Below, piece after piece: positions 9,046 through 18,149 of a stretch of DNA of 64,000 nucleotides (position 1 is its first letter; every line of letters starts with the position of its first letter). The stretch is from the NCBI RefSeq assembly GCF_026651855.1, contig NZ_CP093280.1:2272001-2336000 (forward strand). Reading direction: 5' to 3'. This DNA is from Pseudomonas silvicola (GTDB taxonomy: Bacteria; Pseudomonadota; Gammaproteobacteria; Pseudomonadales; Pseudomonadaceae). A model generated the notes under the pieces. That model saw only the letters and a list, made by a program, of their open reading frames with translations, did not search any database and had not been told where the DNA came from. Position numbers and translations under genes: made by a program.

Positions 9046-11377
9046 TTTCCAGGCACGCATAGCCTGCGTCCTGACGCTCTTGCTGCTGGTGGTGATCGCG
9101 GCCTTGACCCTGTCGGTCAAACTGGCCACCACCGATGCGGTACGGGTTCAGGCCAGCGAGCAGTTGCAGGTGGGCTCGCGGGTGTTCGAGCGCCTGCTGG
9201 ACGTGCGCGGCAAGCGCCTGAAGGATGCCGCGCAACTGCTGGCCGCCGACTTCGGTTTTCGCGACGCCGTGGCCAGCGGCGATTCGGCTACCATCCGCTC
9301 AGCCCTCGCCAACCATGGCGCGCGCATCGGCGCCAGTGACATGATTCTGCTGAGCATGGACGGCAAGGTCATGGCCAGCACCGTCGCCGAGCTCGAGGAC
9401 GGCAGCCGTTTTCGCTATGACCAGGCCCTGCGCGACGCACGACGGCAGAACCAGGCCATGCTCATCGTGCCGCTGCGTGGTGAGCCACACCTGCTGGTGG
9501 AAGCACCGGTGATGGCGCCGTTGCCGATTGGCCGCGTGGTGATCGGCTTCGTCATGGACGATGCCCTGGCCCAGGAACTGCACAACCTCACCAACCTGGA
9601 GGTGTCGTTCCTGTCGCGCGACGATGGCCAGCTGGGCAAATTGGTCAGTACCCAGCCCGCCGGCTTGCAGCCGGCCATCACCAACTGGATGCTGGAGCAC
9701 GCCAACAGCAACCATGTGTCCCAGGCCACCCATGATGACCGCACGTACCTCAGCCAGCCGTTGATGCTCGACAACAACGATGGCGGCCAGGTCATTGCCC
9801 TGTTGCAGAGCCCGCTGGACGAGGCGTTGCAGGCATTTTCGGCGCTCGACAACACCATCCTGTTCATTGCCATCGCTGCCCTGGCGGCATCGCTGATCGG
9901 TGCCCTGCTGCTGGCGCGCAGTGTCTCGCAACCCGTGCAGATGCTGGCGCAGGCCGCGCAGCGCATCGGTACCGGTGACTACCAGACCCCCGTGGACCTG
10001 GAGCGCCGGGACGAATTGGGCGTGCTGGCCAACGCCTTCAACCACATGCGCGTGGGCATCGCCGAACGCGAGCAGCAATTGGCCCACAATGCCCTGCACG
10101 ATAGCCTCACCGGGCTACCCAACCGTACCCTGGCCATGGAGCGCTTGAGCAGCGCCATCGCCGCCCAGCGGCCGGTTGCGCTGGTCTACCTGGGTATCGA
10201 TAACCTGAGGGCCCTCAGCGACGGCGCCGGGTCGGTGTTCATCGACGGCCTGCTGCACCTGGTGGGGCAGCGCCTGCAGGCCACCCTGACGCCGGGCGAC
10301 ACCCTGGCCCACCTGATCGCCGACGAATTCCTGCTGCTGCTCGAACATACTGACAGTGACAGCGCGGTGGCTCGCGCGGACAAGATTCAGCAACTGCTGC
10401 TCAAGCCGCACCGTTTCAAGGGGCATGACGTGGCCATCGATTGCCGTATCGGCATCGCGGCCTACCCGGCCGATGGCGACCACGCCGAAGCGCTGATCAG
10501 CCGCGCCGCGGTGGCCCTCAAGGACGCCGCGATGATGCCCGGGCGCCTGCAGGTCTACGAACAGGGCCGCGACCTGGCCCACCAGCGCCAGATCCGCCTG
10601 ATCCGCGACCTGCGCCGCGCCGCCGACAATGGCGAGCTGTTGCTCAATTACCAGCCCAAACTGGACATCCGCGACGGCAAGGTACGCAAGGCGGAGGCCC
10701 TGCTGCGCTGGCACCACCCGCAACTGGGGATTGTTTCGCCGGGGGAATTCATCGAGCTGGCCGAACGCACCGGCAGCATTCAGTTGCTGACCCGCTGGGT
10801 GATCGAGGAGGGGATTCGGCAGGTGGGTGAGTGGAACCTTCGCGGCTTGCGGGTGCAGTTGTCATTGAACATTTCGGCCGATGACCTGCTGGGCCAGGAC
10901 CTGGCCGATCGGGTCAACACCCTGTTGGCGCTGTACAGCGTGCCGGCCAGCCAATTGATCTTCGAGATCACCGAAAGCGCGATCATGCGCGAGCCGGAGT
11001 CAGCCCTCAAAGTGCTCAACCGCTTGCGCGAATGCGGCATCAGCCTGTCGGTGGACGATTTCGGCACTGGGTATTCATCGTTGGCGCACCTCAAACGCCT
11101 GCCGGTGCAGGAACTGAAGATTGACCAGTCCTTCGTCCGCAACCTGGACGAAACCAGCGAAGACGCGGTGATCGTGCGCTCCACCATCGAAATGAGCCAC
11201 AACCTGGGCCTCAAGGTGGTGGCCGAGGGCGTCGAGTACGAACACAGCCTGCGCCTGCTGGAGCGCTGGCACTGCGATACCGCCCAGGGTTACCTCATCA
11301 GTCGGCCGCTCACGGCGTCGGCGTTCGAGGCCTGGATGAAGCTACCCCTGCCTACCCTGCCTGCGATGGTGCACTGA
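8981..11377 (+). CDS. Membrane c-di-GMP phosphodiesterase (sensor-HAMP-degenerate GGDEF-EAL)
   Basis: A 798-residue inner-membrane signalling protein. A first membrane helix (about 25-47) and a second (about 293-315) bracket a periplasmic sensor domain of some 240 residues. A HAMP linker, a GGDEF domain and an EAL domain follow. The GGDEF signature is replaced by IADEF, so cyclase activity is unlikely. The EAL domain keeps EALLRW, LNIS, FEITES, VDDFGTGYSS, KIDQSF and VVAEGVE, so hydrolysis of c-di-GMP is expected. The first ATG overlaps the cupredoxin gene by 65 bases; an ATG at 9008 (MRSIKLS) is equally possible and neither has a clear ribosome site. The neighbours suggest that the periplasmic domain responds to a redox, copper or gas signal. 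Confidence 0.88.
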   Translation: MLLKRVASAMRSIKLSVKLRSSFQARIACVLTLLLLVVIAALTLSVKLATTDAVRVQASEQLQVGSRVFERLLDVRGKRLKDAAQLLAADFGFRDAVASGDSATIRSALANHGARIGASDMILLSMDGKVMASTVAELEDGSRFRYDQALRDARRQNQAMLIVPLRGEPHLLVEAPVMAPLPIGRVVIGFVMDDALAQELHNLTNLEVSFLSRDDGQLGKLVSTQPAGLQPAITNWMLEHANSNHVSQATHDDRTYLSQPLMLDNNDGGQVIALLQSPLDEALQAFSALDNTILFIAIAALAASLIGALLLARSVSQPVQMLAQAAQRIGTGDYQTPVDLERRDELGVLANAFNHMRVGIAEREQQLAHNALHDSLTGLPNRTLAMERLSSAIAAQRPVALVYLGIDNLRALSDGAGSVFIDGLLHLVGQRLQATLTPGDTLAHLIADEFLLLLEHTDSDSAVARADKIQQLLLKPHRFKGHDVAIDCRIGIAAYPADGDHAEALISRAAVALKDAAMMPGRLQVYEQGRDLAHQRQIRLIRDLRRAADNGELLLNYQPKLDIRDGKVRKAEALLRWHHPQLGIVSPGEFIELAERTGSIQLLTRWVIEEGIRQVGEWNLRGLRVQLSLNISADDLLGQDLADRVNTLLALYSVPASQLIFEITESAIMREPESALKVLNRLRECGISLSVDDFGTGYSSLAHLKRLPVQELKIDQSFVRNLDETSEDAVIVRSTIEMSHNLGLKVVAEGVEYEHSLRLLERWHCDTAQGYLISRPLTASAFEAWMKLPLPTLPAMVH

Positions 11378-11379
11378 AG

Positions 11380-12237
11380 ATGACGCGTCGATTGTCCCTG
11401 TTGCTGTGTTCCCTGTGCCTGTCCTCGGTGGCGATGGCCGACCAGGGCCGCCTGCTGGCCACCGGCGGCGCCTCCAGCCTGGACGGCCCCGCGGGCGGTG
11501 GCATCAACCCCTGGGCGGTGCTGGCCGGCTACGGCGAGCAGGGCGAGTGGGGCGCAACGGCTTTCGGCACCCACGTAGACCTGCCGGACTACAACCTGGA
11601 CGTGGTGGGCCTGGCCGCCAGTTACGACAACCGCGTGGAGGTGTCTTACGCTCACCAGCGGTTTGACCTGGGCAGCCTGGTGCACAAGTTCGGTTTGCCG
11701 CAGGACAGCCTGGGGCAAGACATTTTCGGCGTGAAAGTGCGGCTGTTCGGCGACCTGATCTACGACCAGTTGCCCCAGGTGTCCCTGGGCCTGGAGTACA
11801 AGCACGACAACAACTTCGAGATTCCACGGTTGGTGGGCGCCCAGCGCGACTCCGACGTGGAGGGCTACCTGGCTGCCAGCCGGCTGCTCCTCGGGGGGGC
11901 CTTCGGTTACGACGTGCTGCTCAACGGCAACCTGCGCTACAGCCGCGCCAACGAACTGGGCGTGCTGGGTTTTGGTGGCGACCGCCGCGACACCCGCAGC
12001 GTGCTGAAGGAAGCATCGGCGGCGGTGCTGTTCAACCCACGCTGGGCGCTGGGCGTTGAGTACAAGGAGAAGCCCGACAACCTGTCGTTCTCCGGTGAGA
12101 GCGACTGGGCCGACGTATTCGTGGGCTGGTTCCCCAACAAGCACATCGCGGTGGTGCTGGCGTACGCCCGCCTGGGCGAAATCGCCACGCTGGACAACCA
12201 GAATGGCACGTACCTGTCGATTCAGGGGAGTTACTGA
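11380..12237 (+). CDS. DUF3034 family outer-membrane protein
   Basis: A 285-residue protein with a cleavable signal peptide ending SSVAMA and a mature part starting with DQGRLLATGGASSLDG, the conserved opening of DUF3034. The remainder alternates polar and hydrophobic residues in strands (ATAFGTHVDLPDYNLDVVGLAASY, VGWFPNKHIAVVLAYARLG) as in outer-membrane beta barrels. No biochemical function is established for the family. It starts two bases after the phosphodiesterase stop and overlaps the haemoglobin gene by one base, so it belongs to the same operon. Confidence 0.8.
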   Translation: MTRRLSLLLCSLCLSSVAMADQGRLLATGGASSLDGPAGGGINPWAVLAGYGEQGEWGATAFGTHVDLPDYNLDVVGLAASYDNRVEVSYAHQRFDLGSLVHKFGLPQDSLGQDIFGVKVRLFGDLIYDQLPQVSLGLEYKHDNNFEIPRLVGAQRDSDVEGYLAASRLLLGGAFGYDVLLNGNLRYSRANELGVLGFGGDRRDTRSVLKEASAAVLFNPRWALGVEYKEKPDNLSFSGESDWADVFVGWFPNKHIAVVLAYARLGEIATLDNQNGTYLSIQGSY

Positions 12238-12665
12238 TGATCCGCCGCGTGTTGCTTGCCTCTGTGTTGCTGTTGGGCGCCTGCGCCGCCAACACCCAAC
12301 CGCCCACGGATGATAGCCTGTACCGCGACCTGGGCGCCAAGCCCGGAATTACTGCGATCGTCGAAGGCATGCTGCTGCACATCGCCCACGACGACCGCAT
12401 CGTCGAGCATTTTCGCAACGTCAACATCTCGCGCCTGCGGGACAAATTGGTGGAGCAGTTCTGCGTGGAGGCGGGTGGGCCTTGCACCTACACCGGCGAT
12501 ACCATGGCTGAGTCGCACAAGGGGCAGAACCTGACGCGCAGTGATTTCAATGCCCTGGTGGAGGACCTGATCAAGGCCATGGAGGACAGGCATGTGCCGG
12601 TGCCGGCGCAGAACCGGTTGTTGGCGAGGTTGGCGCCGATGCGGGGGGAGGTTATTGGGAGGTAG
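12237..12665 (+). CDS. Lipoprotein-type group I truncated haemoglobin
   Basis: A 142-residue truncated haemoglobin. LYRDLGAKPGITAIVEGML is the family's opening A/B helix. The proximal haem histidine is the one in MAESHKGQNLT, followed by the FNALVEDLIKAM helix. Unusually, the protein begins with a lipoprotein signal peptide (RRVLLASVLLLGAC, lipobox LGAC), so the globin should be anchored by lipid outside the cytoplasm. It is the last gene of the cupredoxin operon, starting inside the stop of the DUF3034 gene. Possible roles are oxygen or nitric oxide binding at the cell surface, or ligand delivery to the phosphodiesterase sensor; both are inference. Confidence 0.9.
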   Translation: MIRRVLLASVLLLGACAANTQPPTDDSLYRDLGAKPGITAIVEGMLLHIAHDDRIVEHFRNVNISRLRDKLVEQFCVEAGGPCTYTGDTMAESHKGQNLTRSDFNALVEDLIKAMEDRHVPVPAQNRLLARLAPMRGEVIGR

Positions 12666-12710
12666 GGGGGCAGATCGGGGTGTGCAAGGCTTGAATGCTC
12701 CGGCGTTCTC

Positions 12711-12760
12711 AAGATCGAGCGCCGTCCGCACGGCGCTTCGCGAGCAAGCTCTGCTCCAAC
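12711..12760. repeat. Dispersed repeat, GATCGAGCGCCG family
   Basis: AGATCGAGCGCCG and CGCACGGCGCTTCGCG form an imperfect dyad, followed by GAGCAAGCTCTGCTCC. The first part recurs as a near-perfect palindrome at 25938-25969 and the second at 36978-36997. It lies in the convergent gap after the haemoglobin gene and is likely a REP-type element. Confidence 0.6.
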
Positions 12761-12851
12761 GTCTGTTTCGGGCCGGTCATGCCTGAAAGATCACCTCGAC
12801 CGCCTTGTCGGCACCATTACAGATCCGCAGTGCGCAGACCAATTCCTACCC

Positions 12852-12883
12852 AAAAAAAACGGCCCCCGAAGGAGCCGTTTTTT
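12852..12883. terminator. Bidirectional intrinsic terminator
   Basis: A stem AACGGC/GCCGTT is flanked by an A-run on the left and a T-run on the right, so it can end transcription from either side. It lies between the convergent haemoglobin operon and gcd, immediately past the gcd stop. Confidence 0.85.
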
Positions 12884-12902
12884 ACCGCATCACATCACAC
12901 CA

Positions 12903-15323
12903 TCACTTGGACAGCTTGTAGGCAATGATGTAATCGCCCATCTTGGTGCCCAGCGAGCCATGGCCGCCGACAACCGACAGCACATACTGCTCGCCGTCCT
13001 TGCCGGTGTAGGTCATTGGCGTCGACTGACCGCCAGCCGGCAGGCGGCTTTCCCACAGCTTCTTGCCGTTTTTCACGTCATAAGCGCGGATGTACTGGTC
13101 CAGGGTGCCGCTCAGGAAGCCAACGCCACCCGCGGTGACCATCGAACCACCCATGCTAGGCACGCCCAGCGTCAGGTTCAGCGGGATCGGCGAGCTGTCG
13201 CGGCTGGTGCCATTCTTGTGCTTCCAGATCACCTTGGCGGTGGTCAGGTCGACACCGGCCACGTAACCCCAGGCCGGAGCCTGGCACGGTACGCCGAACG
13301 GCGACATCAACGGGTGCATGATCACCGCGTAAGGCGCGCCGGTGTTTGGCTGCACGCCGCTGGTTTCGCTTTCACGCTTGCTGCTGGCGTCCACTTTGGC
13401 GCGAGGCACCAGCTGGGAGACGAATGCCATGTAGTTCGGGCTGGTGAACAGCATCTGGCGAACCGGGTCCACCGATACCGCGCCCCAGTTGAACACACCG
13501 ACGTTGCCTGGGTAGATGATGCTGCCCTGGACCGACGGCGGGGTGTACTGGCCTTCATAACGCAGCGATTTGAACTGGATGCGGCACAGCAGTTGGTCGA
13601 ACGGGGTGACGCCCCACATGGCCTTTTCATTCAGCTCAGGTGGCAGCAGGTTCAGCTCCGAACGCGCCTGGGTTGGCGAAGAATGGTCGCCCTCGACCGC
13701 GCCTTTCGGTGCGTCCACTTCCTGGATCGGCACGATCGGCTGGCCGGTCGTGCGGTCCAGCACGTACAGGCTGCCTTGCTTGGTCGGCTGCACCAGGGCG
13801 TGTTTCACGCCTTCGGCTGTCTTGATGTCAACCAGGGTAGGCTGGCTCGGTACGTCCATGTCCCACAGGTCGTGGTGAGTGAACTGGTAGTTCCACTTCA
13901 GCTTGCCCGTGTCGATGTCCAGGGCCACGGTGCCGGCGCTGAATTTCTCCGACTCAGGGGTACGGTTGCCGCCCCACTGGTCAGGCATCTGGTTGCCCAG
14001 TGGCAGGTAGACCATGCCCAGCTTCTCGTCGACGCTGGCCAGCGACCACATGTTCGGCGAGTTGCGGGTGTAGAACTTGCCTTCGGCGATCGGTGCGGTG
14101 TCGTCCGGGTTGCCGGCGTCCCAGTTCCAGACCAGGTGGCCGTCGTGCACGTCGAATGCACGGATCACGCCCGAAGGCTCGTCGGTGGATTCGTTGTCGG
14201 TCACGTGGCCGCCGATGATCACCAGGTTACGGGTGATGGCGGCAGGAGAGGTGGCGTAGTAGCCGCCAGGGGTGAACTTGCCGATGTTGGCGCGCAGGTT
14301 CACCACGCCTTTGTCACCGAAGTCTTCACAGACTTTACCGGTGTCGGCGTTCAGGGCGATCAGGCGGGCGTCCGCGGTCGGCAGGAACAGGCGGCGCGGG
14401 CAACTGGTGGCCACGGCCTGGCCAGCGGTCGACAGTGCGGCCGGAACGCTTGGCACGTCAGACTTGCTGTAGGCAGCTTCGTCGTAGTACGACACACCAC
14501 GGCAGGTCATGTGCGCCCAGCCACGGAAATCGTTGCCATTGGGACCCTGGATCTGTGGGTCATAGCGCCAGATTTCCTTGCCGGTGTCCGGGTCCAGGGC
14601 CAGTACCTTGCTGTGGGCGGTACAGGCATACAGCATGCCGTTGACCTTCAGCGGGGTGTTCTGGTTGGTCAGCTCTACCGGGTCTTTGTCGGTCGGCATG
14701 TCGCCGGTGCGGATGCGCCAGGCTTCGGTCAGCTTGCCGACGTTGTCCGGGGTGATCTGCTTGAGCGGCGAATAACGTTCACCGAACTCGGTGCGGCCGT
14801 ACGACTGCCACTCGCCGTCAGGCTGGGCCGGGGCGGCGCTGGCCATGTCGGTGCCGTCACGGCCCAGGTCACCACTGATGTCACCGTAGCTGGTGAATTG
14901 GGCGGCCACGGCGCAGGCGCCAGCCAGGACAACGGCAACGCCCAGGACAGACGTGCCCTTGGGAGCGGCTTCACGCAGTACCAGCGGCTTGCGGAACCAG
15001 GGCAGCCACAGCAGCAGGCCCAGCACGAACCACAGCGACAGGCGTGGCACCAGTTGCCACCAGTCAAGGCCGGTTTCAGCCAGCGCCCAGACGGTGCTGC
15101 CCAGCAGGAACACGGCGTAGATGCCCAGGGCGATGGAACGCCCCATCAGCACCAGCACACCGGTCACCACAAGGAAAAGTCCGGCAATGACGTAGTACAG
15201 CGAGCCGCCCAGGGTGGCGAGTTTGACACCCCCGACCAGAAGGCCGAGGCCCATTAGCAGCATCACCAGGCCGAGCAAGCTCGGAGCCAGGCGAGACCGA
15301 CCGAAAGCACTGTCAGTGCTCAT
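12903..15323 (-). CDS. gcd: PQQ-dependent membrane glucose dehydrogenase
   Basis: An 806-residue inner-membrane quinoprotein that oxidises glucose to gluconate in the periplasm and passes electrons to ubiquinone. The first 150 residues form about five membrane helices (LAPSLLGLVMLLMGLGLLVGG onward). The rest is the eight-bladed PQQ propeller with repeated tryptophan-docking motifs such as DPDTGKEIWRYDP and DIDTGKLKWNYQF, and ASVDEKLGMVYLPLGNQMPD typical of Gcd. Length matches the family. The OprB porin gene lies about 95 bases upstream on the same strand, consistent with a periplasmic glucose pathway. Confidence 0.96.
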   Translation of the reverse strand: MSTDSAFGRSRLAPSLLGLVMLLMGLGLLVGGVKLATLGGSLYYVIAGLFLVVTGVLVLMGRSIALGIYAVFLLGSTVWALAETGLDWWQLVPRLSLWFVLGLLLWLPWFRKPLVLREAAPKGTSVLGVAVVLAGACAVAAQFTSYGDISGDLGRDGTDMASAAPAQPDGEWQSYGRTEFGERYSPLKQITPDNVGKLTEAWRIRTGDMPTDKDPVELTNQNTPLKVNGMLYACTAHSKVLALDPDTGKEIWRYDPQIQGPNGNDFRGWAHMTCRGVSYYDEAAYSKSDVPSVPAALSTAGQAVATSCPRRLFLPTADARLIALNADTGKVCEDFGDKGVVNLRANIGKFTPGGYYATSPAAITRNLVIIGGHVTDNESTDEPSGVIRAFDVHDGHLVWNWDAGNPDDTAPIAEGKFYTRNSPNMWSLASVDEKLGMVYLPLGNQMPDQWGGNRTPESEKFSAGTVALDIDTGKLKWNYQFTHHDLWDMDVPSQPTLVDIKTAEGVKHALVQPTKQGSLYVLDRTTGQPIVPIQEVDAPKGAVEGDHSSPTQARSELNLLPPELNEKAMWGVTPFDQLLCRIQFKSLRYEGQYTPPSVQGSIIYPGNVGVFNWGAVSVDPVRQMLFTSPNYMAFVSQLVPRAKVDASSKRESETSGVQPNTGAPYAVIMHPLMSPFGVPCQAPAWGYVAGVDLTTAKVIWKHKNGTSRDSSPIPLNLTLGVPSMGGSMVTAGGVGFLSGTLDQYIRAYDVKNGKKLWESRLPAGGQSTPMTYTGKDGEQYVLSVVGGHGSLGTKMGDYIIAYKLSK

Positions 15324-15420
15324 AGTGTGGTTTCTCCGTTACGTTTGAGTATTCGAGCATAGTTCAGAAACGTCCTACGCTCGCAGTCTGGGTAACTTCT
15401 TCCGTAAAGTTGAATTGTTG

Positions 15421-16800
15421 TTAGAAAGAGCTTTGGATCTTGATACCGGCGACCAGCGCGTTATCGACTTCGTCGACACCGCCCGGGTGCTTGATGTATT
15501 GCAGGTTCGGGCGCACGGTCAGCCAGTTGGTGACGTGCACGCCGTAGTTCAGTTCGGCGCTGCTTTCGGTGCGCTGGATCGGCATGTAGGCCGGATCGTT
15601 GTAGTCCGTCACGCCGTTGGCTTCGTTGGTGGCTTCTTCGTTCTTGCGGTACGCCGGGTTGACGTGGATACGCGCCAGGGCGATACCGATGTCATCCTTT
15701 GGACGGGCATCGAACAGGCCCTTGTAGACGACGCCAGCCTGGACATAGTTGTCGACCATGTTGGTCTTCTTGTCGTGCACGGTGACGTTGCCGAACACGC
15801 TGAGGCCGCGGGCGTTGTCGCTGGCCTGGGAAGTCAGTTGCTGGTTGAACGTCAGCCAGTAGCCATGCTTGCTGGAGCTGGAGCGGTAGTCGTCGCCGCT
15901 CAGGGCCGCTGGCTGGCCATGGTTGTCCTTGTAGACATCCTTGGCGTTGGCGGTGCTGTAGTAGTAACCCACGCGGTATTCGCCCGGCAGGCCGTTGACG
16001 TGTGGGGCCCACACCAGCTCGACCGGCAGCACGGCGCCTTCGTTGCCGGCGTTGTTCAATTTGAAACCGTTACCATTTTCCAGGTTGCTCGGGTTCAGCG
16101 CATAGGCGCCGACCTGGGCATAGATTTCGTCGTTCAGGTGGTACTTGACCCGGGCTGCCCACTGGCTGACGGGCCAGTTGTACCAGATACCGGTGGCCCA
16201 GTTACCCACCTGCGAACCGCAGAACGCCAGGTTCTGGAAGTCGCACTGGAAGCTGTTGAAGTCTTCGCCTTCACCGAAACGGCCCACCTTGATGTCCAGC
16301 TTCTGGTCGAAGAACTTCTGCTGGTAGTACATCTGCGTGATCCGCACGATGCTGCCGCGGCCATAGACTTCCTGGGAGGAACTGATGCCGCCGGTGCGCG
16401 GGTCGGCCACGCGGTCGTTGGTGATGTTGTCACCGTTACGGTCGGTCAGCGTCAACTGGAACTCGGCGTCGTGCCAGCCCAGGATCTTCTGCAGGTCCAT
16501 GTGCATGCCCAGGGCGAACTGGTCGCTGTAGCGGGTAGCGTGGTCATGGTTGTAGCCACCGTGCAGGTTCGAACCTGTTTCACCGACGTACTCCAGCTTG
16601 AAGTCGTAGCCCAGGTCATGCAGCTCGGTACGCTTGCCGCCCCAGTCGCCGGACATGTAAGGCGAATCGGCGTCGAAGGCCGGTGCGGCCTGGGCGCAGG
16701 AGGCAATACCGATGGCGGTCAGGCCGCCCAGCAGGCGCAGGGCTGGCGATACGGTGAAGCGGCCGGCGGCACGAGCACGGCGAAGTTCGAATTTTGGCAT
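15421..16800 (-). CDS. oprB: Carbohydrate-selective porin OprB
   Basis: A 459-residue outer-membrane porin for glucose and related sugars. A signal peptide ends near ASCAQA; the mature protein opens with PAFDADSPYMSGDWGGKRTEL, where SGDWGG is the OprB family signature. The C-terminus ends in phenylalanine (IKIQSSF), as expected for BAM-assembled barrels. It lies upstream of gcd in the same direction, separated by about 95 bases that may carry a separate gcd promoter. Confidence 0.95.
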   Translation of the reverse strand: MPKFELRRARAAGRFTVSPALRLLGGLTAIGIASCAQAAPAFDADSPYMSGDWGGKRTELHDLGYDFKLEYVGETGSNLHGGYNHDHATRYSDQFALGMHMDLQKILGWHDAEFQLTLTDRNGDNITNDRVADPRTGGISSSQEVYGRGSIVRITQMYYQQKFFDQKLDIKVGRFGEGEDFNSFQCDFQNLAFCGSQVGNWATGIWYNWPVSQWAARVKYHLNDEIYAQVGAYALNPSNLENGNGFKLNNAGNEGAVLPVELVWAPHVNGLPGEYRVGYYYSTANAKDVYKDNHGQPAALSGDDYRSSSSKHGYWLTFNQQLTSQASDNARGLSVFGNVTVHDKKTNMVDNYVQAGVVYKGLFDARPKDDIGIALARIHVNPAYRKNEEATNEANGVTDYNDPAYMPIQRTESSAELNYGVHVTNWLTVRPNLQYIKHPGGVDEVDNALVAGIKIQSSF

Positions 16801-17234
16801 TTATAAGGATCTTTAATTATTAACCAAACGGTACATTTTAGAATGCTGTTTAGAAGTCACTGCAAAATGTAGGTTTTATTACGCAAAAAAATCGTTTCAC
16901 TTGCGGGGGGCGGAGGATATAGAGGTTTTTTTATTATTAAAAGATGCAAGCACAACATGCATAGTTACGGGTGGCGTAACAATGGCCAGACCAACCCGTG
17001 GCCCCGGAACATGGCCCTAAACGGCCTGAAAGATTTCTTCAGCGTCAGGGTTCCAACGTTTGGTCGAACCTGACGTTTAACGGGGAGGGGGTTGCGGGGT
17101 GGTAGATTTAGGAAGAATCCTACAACGCGCGCCGATTAGGCCGATCAGCGACATCACGCCAGGGCGGTAAGCTCTTCCCGCTGTCGCAAGGCTCGGCTAT
17201 GGTGCGCACCCCCCTCACTCGCCTGGAGCCTGGC
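16801..17234. other. oprB promoter region and intergenic spacer
   Basis: A 434-base gap between divergent genes. The 150 bases next to oprB are markedly AT-rich with several A/T tracts and should contain the oprB promoter. At 17043-17075 an inverted repeat (CGTCAGG-GTTC and GAACCTGACG, 12-base loop) could be a regulator site or terminator-like hairpin. No coding sequence with a credible start was found. Confidence 0.5.
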
Positions 17235-17471
17235 ATGACCCAGACCACTCAAAACCCGCTGCACGGTGTCACGCTCGAGCAGATCCTCAATGCCCTGGTT
17301 ATTCATTACACCTGGGAAGGGCTGGCCGAGCGCATTGATATCCGTTGCTTCAAGAGCGACCCCAGCATCAAGTCGAGCCTGACCTTTCTGCGCAAGACGC
17401 CCTGGGCGCGAGAGAAAGTGGAGCGCCTGTACGTGAAGCTGGCCCGCACCAAACGACCTGTCGAGGACTGA
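17235..17471 (+). CDS. VF530 family DNA-binding protein (DUF2132)
   Basis: A 78-residue protein of the VF530 family. [32 protein letters not shown] and [16 protein letters not shown] cover nearly the whole family consensus. The ATG at 17235 has GGAG six bases upstream; an in-frame start 12 codons earlier has none. The family is small, helical and described as double-stranded DNA binding, without a known cellular role. It precedes the Pr6Pr membrane protein by six bases. Confidence 0.88.
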   Translation: MTQTTQNPLHGVTLEQILNALVIHYTWEGLAERIDIRCFKSDPSIKSSLTFLRKTPWAREKVERLYVKLARTKRPVED

Positions 17472-17477
17472 CCTTAT

Positions 17478-18143
17478 ATGCCCCCATCGCTACCTTCGCG
17501 CCCCTTGCACCTGCTTGTCACCACCGCGGCCTGGGTGGCATGGCTGGCCCTGACGGTGCAGTTGCTGCTTATCCTGCAGGCGCGGCTGGCCGACCAGGCC
17601 AGCCTGGTGGGTGGGGTGCTGCATTTCTTCGGCTATTTCACCATCCTGACCAACACCCTGGTGGCCGCCGTGCTCACGGCCGCGGCCCGCCATGAAGGTG
17701 AAGGCGCGCCATCGTTCTGGTTGCGGCCGTGGGTGAGTTCTGGGGTGACGGCCAGCATCATTCTGGTAGGCCTGGCGTACAGTCTGCTGCTGCGCAATAC
17801 CTGGAATCCCCAGGGGGTGCAGTGGGTGGTCAATGAACTGCTGCACGACATAATGCCGCCAGTGTTCGTGGTGTTCTGGTGGTGGTGCGTGCCCAAGGGC
17901 ACCTTGCAGGTGCGGCACGTGGTGGCGTGGTCGCTGTACCCGGTTGCCTATTTCGGCTATTGCCTGCTGCGTGGCAACGCGATCGGGGTGTACCCGTACC
18001 CGTTCATTGATGTGGGCACGCTGGGCTACGGCCGCGTGCTGGTCAACGCCCTGGCGATTCTGCTGGGCTTCGTGATCATTTCCCTGCTGCTGGTGGGCCT
18101 GGACCGCTGGCGTGGCAAGCGCCAGCGGCAGGTCACCGGATAA
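17478..18143 (+). CDS. Pr6Pr family membrane protein
   Basis: A 221-residue integral membrane protein with about six hydrophobic helices. GYFTILTNTLVA, LRNTWNPQGVQWVVNELLH and FGYCLLRG..GVYPYPFIDV are features of the Pr6Pr (FAR-17a/AIG1-like) family. Some eukaryotic relatives hydrolyse hydroxy fatty acid esters using a Thr/His pair. A conserved Thr (TILTNT) and His (NELLHD) are visible here, but the substrate is not known. It follows the VF530 gene closely and converges on the ferric reductase gene. Confidence 0.8.
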   Translation: MPPSLPSRPLHLLVTTAAWVAWLALTVQLLLILQARLADQASLVGGVLHFFGYFTILTNTLVAAVLTAAARHEGEGAPSFWLRPWVSSGVTASIILVGLAYSLLLRNTWNPQGVQWVVNELLHDIMPPVFVVFWWWCVPKGTLQVRHVVAWSLYPVAYFGYCLLRGNAIGVYPYPFIDVGTLGYGRVLVNALAILLGFVIISLLLVGLDRWRGKRQRQVTG

Positions 18144-18149
18144 GGGCCG

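Noticed and set aside
12960-15257. A 765-codon open frame on the plus strand opposite gcd
   Set aside because: It mirrors the high-GC codon use of gcd; its product is His/Gln/Val/Gly rich with no domain, while gcd has full family motifs.
15415-16806. A 463-codon frame exactly opposite oprB
   Set aside because: Antisense shadow of a well-supported porin gene; no ribosome site or recognisable domain.
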